Shown here: positions 57,250-64,000 of the stretch, piece by piece
How the letters are laid out: the number at the start of each line of letters is the position of its first letter
How positions within the stretch are numbered: position 1 is the stretch's first letter
From: Mycoplasma haemofelis str. Langford 1
GTDB lineage: Bacteria; Bacillota_I; Bacilli_A; Mycoplasmatales; Mycoplasmoidaceae
Length of the DNA stretch: 64,000 bases
Reading direction: 5' to 3'
Assembly: GCF_000200735.1 (NCBI RefSeq)
Contig: NC_014970.1
Location: forward strand, 124,001-188,000
Notes under the pieces: generated by a model
Databases searched by the model: none
Told to the model about the DNA's origin: nothing
What the model saw: only the letters and a program-made list of their open reading frames with translations
Translations under genes and position numbers: made by a program

Positions 57250-57894
57250 TTACTTCTTACAGAAGGTTTCGACTAGCTTAAAAGAGTTATCTGAAGAGCC
57301 TTTGAATGGTTTTTCTATTGCTGAAGTACATCATTCCTTTACTTTGCCTCAATTCTCACTAGCCTTTCCATCATTAAAACTATCTTTTAATTCCTGCAAG
57401 ACAGAATCCAACTTTCCATTCTTAGAAGAATCATAATTATTTAACTTCTTGTAATTAGTCTCAAAGCTACTCTGACCATTACTCATATCCACCAAAGCTG
57501 AAGTTCCGAGTTTGTCTTTAATAGGTTGGATGCAGTACTTTTGAGCCAAGTCCAAAAGTGATTTGTTTTCGCTTATGAATATGTTCTTATAGGATGTGTC
57601 TCTAATCGAGTTACACCATCCCTTTAGAGCGTTAGCTCCGTCTTGATTGGCTTTGGTAGCATGAGTTTTACGTATGTTTTTTAAATCGGGAATTAATGAT
57701 TCTTCTGCGGCCTCTAATAGCTGATCATGCTTTTGCTTTCAAGAATCATTAAATTCTTCCTCATTTCCAAGAAAGTCATGACCAACCTTATCATCTATAG
57801 ATACCTTCGTTCCATAATAAAGACCCCCTGCTCCAGCAGTTCCAGTTCCTAAAGAACCAAGAACTCCCAAGGAGGATTTAAATAAGACTGACAT
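57250..57894 (-). CDS. Family M array protein, 214 aa
   Basis: ATG 57894 to TAA 57250, one base beyond the converging family P stop. Leu-Gly-Val-Leu-Gly-Ser-Leu-Gly-Thr-Gly-Thr-Ala-Gly-Ala-Gly-Gly-Leu-Tyr segment, Gly-Asn-Glu-Glu-Glu-Phe-Asn-Asp-Ser-Trp-Lys-Gln-Lys-His-Asp, Gly-Trp-Cys-Asn-Ser-Ile, Lys-Tyr-Cys-Ile-Gln-Pro-Ile and Glu-Trp-Cys-Thr. Best match is the 48723 gene. Confidence 0.75.
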
Positions 57895-58551
57895 CTAAAT
57901 GCAACGACTGGATACTTTGGTGTAGATATCTTCGTAATTATCGCCTCCTATCTTGGTAGTTAATTGAGATTCACATCACTTTTGTAAAGCGCTTGAATAT
58001 TTGTCTGCTGGAGAATTGGAATCAGAAATGCCAACTTGAATTGAAGTATCTTGGGACTTTAAATCTGATTCCAATTGGTTATCGGTGGAGGTTGTTCCTT
58101 TTATAGCTGCAAATTTATTCCCTCAATGGGATGTAAAGGCTTTGCCTTCCCTATTTAATTTCTCCCCTATACTAGTAGGCGGAGTGGTGCATCTGGATTT
58201 GACTTTCTGTAAGTAGTTACTTATATTAGATTCACTTAATTCCTTATTGATAGCATCTCTGCATCACTTATCCAACGCTTCCTGTGCCTTTTCTAAGTTG
58301 ATTGTCGAATTACTCTTTATGGATGAATCTAATTTAGTTAAATCCTCAATTAAGGAAGTATCAGATAGCTTTGAATGTTGAAAAGCTAATTTTCAAGCCT
58401 TACTATTTCCACTCTTTATTAATATAAGTCCTGATTTACTAACCCTATCTCCTATCGTTTTCTCCTTCATCAAGAGATAACCCCCTCCACACGCTCCAGC
58501 AACACCTGCAGAAGCTCCCAGAGTCGTTAATAATGCTGACTTTGGATTCAT
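57895..58551 (-). CDS. Family N array protein, 218 aa
   Basis: ATG 58551 to TAG 57895, abutting the next ATG. Gly-Ala-Cys-Gly-Gly-Gly-Tyr-Leu-Leu-Met-Lys-Glu-Lys-Thr-Ile-Gly-Asp-Arg-Val, Lys-Trp-Cys-Arg-Asp, Ser-Arg-Cys-Thr-Thr-Pro-Pro, Lys-Trp-Cys-Glu-Ser and Ser-Arg-Cys-Ile. N followed by M with abutting codons is also the arrangement at 49386/48723. Confidence 0.75.
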
Positions 58552-58616
58552 TCTGGCTATCTCTTAGGGCAGGAATTAAAGCAGTCTTTCTGTTAAGTAA
58601 CTGGTAGTTAGAGGGA

Positions 58617-58766
58617 TTAAGAGGATGCTTCTTCGTTACTATTAGTCATTTGTGCTTTCTTTTCTTTAGCTTCCAATCTCTTAGGAGAGAATTCTCATAG
58701 CATAAAGACACCAATACATATCACAAGAAATATCAATATCATTAAAACTATGGTCTGTCCTGACAT
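58617..58766 (-). CDS. Family Q mini membrane protein, 49 aa
   Basis: ATG 58766 to TAA 58617-58619, one TGA Trp. Helix Thr-Ile-Val-Leu-Met-Ile-Leu-Ile-Phe-Leu-Val-Ile-Cys-Ile-Gly-Val-Phe-Met-Leu, then Trp-Glu-Phe-Ser-Pro-Lys-Arg-Leu and a Lys/Glu/Asn tail. Shares layout and the Phe-Ser-x-Lys-Arg motif with the 41-residue protein at 51165-51290. Both lie directly downstream of a family N gene. Function unknown. Confidence 0.65.
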
Positions 58767-58822
58767 GTGAGAGGTTAATAGCCTGAAAATTATATCTTAT
58801 TTATTAGGGTATTAAATTAGCT

Positions 58823-59473
58823 CTAAGTACAGCGACTAACTACTTTGGGATAGGTGTTTTCATAGCTATTATCCTCCAACTTTAAATTCAACTTAGATTC
58901 GCATCAATCTTGCAAAGCCTTAGAGTATAGATTCTTCTGATTATTGGCACTAGATACTGCCTCAGTTATTGTGCTATTAAGAGCTTTAAGATTGTTCTCT
59001 AAATCGGTATCCTGTGCGGTTTGTGTCTTTATAGTATCAAATTTACTAGTTCAGTTATTGGTAAAGGACTTACCCTCTCTTTTTAACTTCTCTTTGATAT
59101 CAATTGGAGAGATAGTACATCTGGATTTAACTTTATCCAAGTAAGTCTTTATATTCTCGTCACTAAGATCCTTATTAGAAGCGTCTTGACACCACTTTTT
59201 CAAAGCCACTTTTGCTTTATCCAAGTCAACGTTTCCATCTTTGATTTCAGAATTTAAAGGAGATAGATCTTTGACTAAATCAGTGTCTGATAGCTTTAAA
59301 TGCTTGGCAGCAAGCTTTCAAGCTGCAATATCATCACTCTTTATTAGTACCAGTCCAGACTTGCTGACTCTATCTCCTATTGTCTTTTCCCGCATTAAGA
59401 GATAACCCCCTCCACATGCCCCAGCAGCTCCTGCTGCGCCTAGAGCCCCTATTCCTGCAGTTTTAGTTGTCAT
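58823..59473 (-). CDS. Family N array protein, 216 aa
   Basis: ATG 59473 to TAG 58823. Ala-Gly-Ala-Cys-Gly-Gly-Gly-Tyr-Leu-Leu-Met-Arg-Glu-Lys-Thr-Ile-Gly-Asp-Arg-Val-Ser-Lys-Ser-Gly-Leu, Lys-Trp-Cys-Gln-Asp, Ser-Arg-Cys-Thr-Ile-Ser-Pro, Asp-Trp-Cys-Glu-Ser-Lys and Ser-Arg-Cys-Thr. Its start overlaps the end of the 60020 gene by 11 bases, as in the 49386/49927 pair. Confidence 0.75.
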
Positions 59474-60020
59474 TGCTTAAACATCTACTTTTCACTTTTT
59501 CAAGTATAGAATCCGCACCATCACTTATTAGTTTGATATCTAATTTAGATTTACATCACCCCCTCAACGCTTCTTGCGAATCTTTATTTTCATCAACGGA
59601 TGGTAATTTGGAATTTACTGTTTTTAGATCGTCAAGCAATCCATCGATATTCTTAGCCTTTATATCTTTAATTTGCTTTTCTCAGTTGGTTGCTAATGGC
59701 TTACCTAATTCTTCCCCAATGGTTTTGGGAAGTTGAAGGCATCACCTCTTAGAGTTGGAAGAATCATTTCTCTCGCATCATTCCTTAGCTGCCTTTCCAC
59801 CTTCTTCATAGGTGCTTTGGCTAGTAATATTAGGAACTCTAGTTTTAAGTGCAGCTATAAAATCCCCTTCTGATTTAAATTTACGGAATACTAGCTGATA
59901 CTCTTCACTTGTTAAGGAATTAGAAGAATCTTCTCTATTAACTAATTTGTATACTCCTACTGCTCCAGAACCTCCCGCAACAGCCCCCAAAGTTGTTAGG
60001 GAGGCCAACCTAACGTCCAT
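59463..60020 (-). CDS. Family H array protein, 185 aa
   Basis: ATG 60020 to TAA 59463. Hydrophobic residues 6-25, Leu-Thr-Ser-Glu-Glu-Tyr-Gln-Leu-Val-Phe-Arg-Lys-Phe-Lys-Ser-Glu, Glu-Trp-Cys-Glu-Arg, Arg-Trp-Cys-Leu-Gln-Leu-Pro-Lys-Thr-Ile, Gly-Trp-Cys-Lys and Ser-Arg-Cys-Leu. Paralogs 40877 and 49927. Confidence 0.75.
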
Positions 60021-60023
60021 CCC

Positions 60024-60602
60024 TTAAGATGTGCACCACTTAACTATGCGATTGTAATTCTTATCTGTTCCGTCTTCTAATTCGACTTCTGAGTAAGTGT
60101 TGCATCACGTCTTAAGTTCAGACTCCTGTAAATTAGTCTTCTCTTTATTTCCTATTTCGGACGTAGGAATGTTTAGATCTTCGTTGTTGGAATGTCCTTT
60201 ATATTCACTTAACTTAGTTGTGAGAGATGCCAATATCTGTTTGCTTTCCTTAGATAACTTATCCTTTACTGAGGGGGTCAAACATCAAGCTTTAGCCTTA
60301 TTGTATAGATCCTCAGAATTAGTCTTTTCTAGAGTCGTAGAACATCAAGTAGATAATTCCTCTTTGGTAATGGTGTTCTTATCGTCTATCTTCAATTTGG
60401 GATTATTGGTGATACTGGTTCCGTATATGTGAGCTTTTATATCTCATCGGGTGTCGGACTTAGAAGTCAGGATCTTCTTATTTAATTTTTGAAGCTCTTG
60501 CTTTATAGTCGCCTCTTTCTCACCAGATTTAATATAGAAGACGCCTGCTGTTGTGACACTAGCAGCCCCTGCGGCTGCCCCAACCCCCAATAATTTGTTC
60601 AT
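60024..60602 (-). CDS. Family I array protein, 192 aa
   Basis: ATG 60602 to TAA 60024. Starts Met-Asn-Lys-Leu-Leu-Gly-Val-Gly-Ala-Ala like the 41459 gene. Thr-Trp-Cys-Ser, Ala-Trp-Cys-Leu-Thr-Pro-Ser-Val-Lys-Asp-Lys-Leu-Ser, Thr-Trp-Cys-Asn-Thr-Tyr-Ser and Lys-Trp-Cys-Thr. Part of the second L-K-J-I-H block. Confidence 0.75.
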
Positions 60603-61232
60603 TTAAGCTTGAGCTCCGGATGTTGTTTTGGTTCTGGTACATCAAGACTTCATATCATCCTTTAATTGTTTGTTAGTAGAGGCATGAAGGCTCTTGTTAT
60701 TGGCGCATCAGGGCTTTATCTTTCCCTTACCTTCTGTTTTGGTGGAAGACTTTAAGCTTTCAATCTCCTTCCCATTTTTCCCATTGTTATAAGCTTCTCA
60801 AGCTGTTTCCCAATCCCCATCTTGAGCATTATCTGGAATTACCTCTTTAGTTGATTCTAAAGTCCTAGTAATTCTGTCTCCTATGCTCTCGGTATCCACG
60901 CATCAACGCCTTGCCTTTTCTATTATTTCGTAGAAATTATTATCAGTTCACTTGGTTTCTAAAGCTGTTGCACATCAATTCTTAATTCCCGATTTCCAAT
61001 TACTTTCTGTGCTGGAATCCAGATCTTTGATCTTTAGATTATCTTTGGCTTCTTTATATCCCTTGTAATGCTGACCTCAAGCCTCGTCCTCTGATTCACT
61101 ATTTAGTAGGATTCCATTAATTTCTGATTTGACACTTCTTGAAGAATTGGTTTGATAATACATTCCATAAGTAGCAGCACTGGTAGCTCCACCCCCTGCA
61201 ACGGTTAAAGAACAGATCTTGGCTGGAGACAT
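60603..61232 (-). CDS. Family J array protein, 209 aa
   Basis: ATG 61232 to TAA 60603, abutting the next gene. Met-Ser-Pro-Ala-Lys-Ile-Cys-Ser-Leu-Thr-Val-Ala-Gly-Gly-Gly differs from the 42067 paralog at one position in the first 30. Asn-Trp-Cys-Ala, Arg-Trp-Cys-Val-Asp-Thr-Glu-Ser-Ile-Gly, Pro-Trp-Cys-Ala, Ser-Trp-Cys-Thr. Ends with an extra Ser-Gly-Ala-Gln-Ala. Confidence 0.75.
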
Positions 61233-61366
61233 GGTTTATGTTTGTAATGCTATTTATATGTATTGGAAGATAGTCTAGAGTCTTAGTAAATTAAACAAAC
61301 AATGTATTTACCAGATGTCAACGCTTTTATAGCTATCCTTAAACCTTTTTATAAAGGCTTAGAAAG
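61233..61366. other. Intergenic with hairpin
   Basis: Separates family K from family J, while in the other block only four bases do so. Contains AT-rich sequence with TATAAA on the - strand (about 61246-61251) that could serve as a promoter for the 61232 gene. At its right edge GCTTAG-AAAG-CTAAGC (61357-61372) forms a perfect hairpin over the stop of the 62035 gene, possibly a terminator, although no clear T-run follows. Confidence 0.45.
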
Positions 61367-62035
61367 CTAAGCTACACACCAATTTTCTACCAGTTGATAT
61401 CGTTTATCGCTGTCATCTTTAAATTCCTCTTCTATTCCGGTTTCACATCACTTGTAAATCACTTCAGTTGTAATTGCTCCATTCTGAGTTTGTAATTCTC
61501 CAGAAGGCATCTTTCGATTACTGATGCGATAATCCGTAACCTTCTTAACTCAACGAGGATCCCCTTTACCTTGATCTATTATTTTTTTCTTTTTAAATGT
61601 AAATCGATCCCTCATGGTAGGTACTGTACATAATTCCAATACATTCTTGTAAAGGGGCTCTTGATATTCAGAATCTAAAGATTGGTTGCATCAACGGTCA
61701 ATATCCTCCTTGGTGGTTATTCTTTGAAACTTGGATTGATATTGCTGTTTCCTAACTTCTCAAGCATTATCGTGGCTACTTAAGGTTATTAGTGTCTTCT
61801 TTGAACTGCTGAACTTGTCTCTTATTCTCTCTTTAATTTCCTTAATTTGGGGTTTGGGTGGCTCTACCACCGGTTCCTGAACTTCTTCTTTTACTTCTAC
61901 AACATCTACCTTTGTAGTTTCAGATGGAGTGACAGTAAGTACGTCTTCTGATGGCTTAGTGATCTTTACTAATGATAGACCGGCAATTCCTGAGGCTGCA
62001 GCAACAACTGGAACGACTTTCTTAAGTAATGACAA
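61367..62035 (-). CDS. Family K array protein, 222 aa, TTG start
   Basis: TTG 62035 to TAG 61367. Residues 5-25 hydrophobic (Lys-Lys-Val-Val-Pro-Val-Val-Ala-Ala-Ala-Ser-Gly-Ile-Ala-Gly-Leu), then a Val/Glu/Pro-rich linker (Glu-Glu-Val-Gln-Glu-Pro-Val-Val-Glu-Pro-Pro-Lys-Pro), Arg-Trp-Cys-Asn-Gln, Lys-Trp-Cys-Glu and Asn-Trp-Cys-Val. Paralog 42698 has ATG at this place; the start here is fixed by alignment with it. Confidence 0.72.
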
Positions 62036-62049
62036 AGCGATTGAAAATA

Positions 62050-62697
62050 CTAATTAGAGCTATTCTTAGTACAGTACTTACGAATTATCTTAAAGTCATT
62101 TATATTTCTGAAAGGAGTTGGGACTTTTTGTTTACAGAAAGATTGAATTACTTTCCACTTAGTACTTGCATCACCAGAATGTTTCTTTAATTCCGCTAAT
62201 TCTGGAGGAAGGGGGATGTCATTGTGACTGGCTATCTTTCCGTAATTAGTTTGATATTGAGAGCCATCCGCTTCTCCATCAAAAGATAGGATCTTATCTT
62301 CCTGTGTAAGGGAGTTTGTGATCCTCTCTGAAAGAGTTAGGATGCAGAATTTCTTGGCAATTGCAAGTTCCTTCTCATGAGGTCCAGATAATTTACTTTT
62401 GTAAGTGTTTTCATATGTAGCTTGACATCACTCCTTTACTGCCCTTCCACCATTTTCATTATTGTCCTTATGCTTGTCTTTAATGGACTTTAAGGAATCG
62501 GGAATCCCCTCTTCTTTTGATAACTTCTTGAATTGATCTGATCACGCTTCATTAAAGTCATCAGTAGTTCCTAAAACCGAATCCTTAATTTGACTTCCAA
62601 TAGTTTCTATTGAGCTGTAATGTGTTCCTGCAACACCAGCTCCTGTAACTCCCAAACCAGAAGTAGTTCCGATGCCTAATTTAGTAGCGAAATTCAT
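62050..62697 (-). CDS. Family L array protein, 215 aa
   Basis: ATG 62697 to TAG 62050. Hydrophobic residues 7-25, Ser-Ser-Ile-Glu-Thr-Ile-Gly-Ser-Gln-Ile-Lys-Asp-Ser-Val-Leu-Gly-Thr, Ala-Trp-Ser-Asp-Gln-Phe-Lys-Lys-Leu, Glu-Trp-Cys-Gln-Ala-Thr-Tyr, Lys-Phe-Cys-Ile-Leu-Thr-Leu-Ser-Glu-Arg-Ile and Lys-Tyr-Cys-Thr-Lys-Asn. Paralog 43403. Confidence 0.75.
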
Positions 62698-63359
62698 TAG
62701 GCTTCGGAAGCGGGAGTTGGAGAGACTGCTGTTTTGGTATCTTTAGTACATCATTTAACGTATGCTTTGGATGTAGCAGACTCTGCTTGGTACAAGGATC
62801 TAGCGTTCCCGTTACACCAATTAATTAACTCTTCTTTATTAGATAGGTTACTGTCATTCTTTGCGGCACCAGAAGCGTCAGTTATCCTGTTATCTGTATT
62901 TGCTGAACTTTTGTAATTGGAGAAGTTAGTTTCTCATGTCTGAGAATCTCCTTCCCCTAAAGCTTCCTTATTGAGAGTCTTTAGTTGTCCGAAGTTGGAA
63001 GCTTTAGTGCATCAAGATTCATAGTCTTCTAGAAGCCCTTCATCATCACTACTTTCAGTCTTATTTTTGGAACATCAATCTTTAAGTTCTTCCTTAGTCA
63101 GAACCTTACCACCAAATACATTCTTAACTTTTGTTTCGTTGTTTATTGATTTAACTATCTCTTCCCATTCTTTATCATGAGAAGTAGTATCAACACTTAA
63201 AACAAACTTCTCCTTCTTGGGACTAACTACTTGTCATATGGTTAGGCTAGTAGCCTCATGAGAGTCTTCCTTTAAAAGGGAGTAACCTCCATAAGTAGCT
63301 AAGCCAGCTGCTCCAGTTCCTCCGGCCAGCATAAAACCCTTTGATAATGCAGCACTCAT
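62697..63359 (-). CDS. Family C array protein, 220 aa
   Basis: ATG 63359 to TAA 62697 (overlaps next ATG). Met-Leu-Ala-Gly-Gly-Thr-Gly-Ala-Ala-Gly-Leu-Ala-Thr-Tyr-Gly-Gly-Tyr segment, Trp-Gln-Val-Val-Ser-Pro-Lys-Lys-Glu-Lys-Phe-Val-Leu-Ser, Asp-Trp-Cys-Ser, Ser-Trp-Cys-Thr, Asn-Trp-Cys-Asn and Lys-Trp-Cys-Thr. Paralogs 38387 and 35734. Confidence 0.75.
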
Positions 63360-63998
63360 TATGTGTTAGTACTCTTGGTACATCATTCCTTATAGGCTAC
63401 GAAAGACTTATCAGTATCGCTAATGTACAATCCTTTGGCATTCGTAAAGCACCATGCTTGTAGAGTTTGTATATCCTGAAGAGCAGCTTTAGCTATTGCC
63501 ACCCCTTTGGAATCAGTGATTTGATTTTGATCGGTTGCCGAGCTATTGTAATTGTTCTTGTTTTCATCTCACTTTGCATCTCCCAAGGCTAAAGGAACCT
63601 TATTTAAGGAGGTTGTTATCCTTATGTGATGAGCTAAATTGTCTTTGGTACATCACTCTCTAAAGGAATCAAACTCTCCCTTTAGTTTGTGACTGGTTTT
63701 GGAATTCTTATCGCATCACACTTTTAACTCATCTCTGGTGGGAGCTTTGTTGGAGAATTCTGCTATTAGTTTTCTTATTTGGATTATTGCTTACTAAAGA
63801 GCTATAGGATTGGATAAGAGAGTCTCATTGTGTGTCATGAGCACTCTCGAAAGTTGAGAGAATGAATCTCTCCCCTTGCTCTTCTATCTTCTTGGATATT
63901 GAAATTACTTCCTTAGTGTCAGATAGCAGGTATCAGGTTCCTACCCCTCCAGCCCCCGCAACTCCAACCGTCCCTGCAGCTATAGACTTAGAAACCAT
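63359..63998 (-). pseudogene. Family B array gene, frameshifted
   Basis: ATG 63998 gives a normal start (Met-Val-Ser-Lys-Ser-Ile-Ala-Ala-Gly-Thr-Val-Gly-Val-Ala-Gly-Ala) and reads through Gly-Glu-Arg-Phe-Ile-Leu-Ser, but after Asn-Pro-Asn-Lys-Lys (about 63770) the frame is lost and ends at 63708 (96 residues). The family sequence (Leu-Ile-Ala-Glu-Phe-Ser-Asn-Lys-Ala-Pro ... Glu-Trp-Cys-Thr-Lys) continues in the next frame to TAA 63359. The shift lies in an A-rich stretch (AAGAAAAC). Confidence 0.65.
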
Positions 63999-64000
63999 AA

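Noticed and set aside
31783..64000. CRISPR array or insertion sequences as an explanation of the repeats
   Set aside because: The repeats are short tandem units or protein-coding paralogs; I see no spacer pattern, transposase, or terminal inverted repeats with target duplications.

Overview
The window is a chromosome segment of a hemotropic mycoplasma (hemoplasma). UGA must be read as tryptophan: argS, valS, polC, atpB, rpsD and most other genes are broken by in-frame TGA and become full length only under genetic code 4. The cell-wall-less gene content and a huge tandem array of small unrecognised paralogs also point there. The Mycoplasma haemofelis / M. haemocanis group is my best guess, but this is inference and was not tested. 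All CDS coordinates here were rebuilt by joining reading frames across TGA codons.

Left part (1-31.5 kb), housekeeping, dense and mostly on the + strand with ATG/GTG starts that often overlap the preceding stop (TAATG). Order: ecfT (partial), a 1048-residue coiled-coil protein, rpmB, rpsD, trmK and a degenerate iron-dehydrogenase-like protein. Then on the - strand come rnhC and argS. On + follow tRNA-Trp(CCA), a YneF-like protein, engB, valS, a membrane protein, a ComEC-like protein, holA, membrane proteins including an ECF S-component, the F-type ATP synthase operon atpB-E-F-H-A-G-D, an unrecognised gene where atpC is expected, pyrH, frr, a stand-alone copy of the PolC exonuclease domain, cdsA and polC. 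A four-helix membrane protein runs convergently into the end of polC.

Right part (31.8-64 kb): about fifty short genes (about 40-225 codons), nearly all on the - strand, arranged head to tail with stop/start overlaps. Most products have one hydrophobic glycine/alanine-rich N-terminal segment followed by a charged domain with several Trp-Cys (WC) dipeptides, whose Trp is frequently TGA. I sorted them into families A-Q (my own labels). Gene order L-K-J-I-H, M-M-M, I-H-N and the divergent O/P pair recur, so the array grew by block duplication. Five members are frameshifted and one is cut by a TGA-to-TAA change. A small reverse-orientation family (P, + strand) has its own conserved upstream block.

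The most interesting feature is a conserved upstream element carrying 1 to 4 copies of an 8-bp unit in front of family A genes, together with a 7-bp tandem repeat that switches the frame of another gene. Both look like slip-strand switches for variable surface proteins. Family functions in the array are unknown; surface location and antigenic variation are inference from general knowledge of hemoplasma paralog families.
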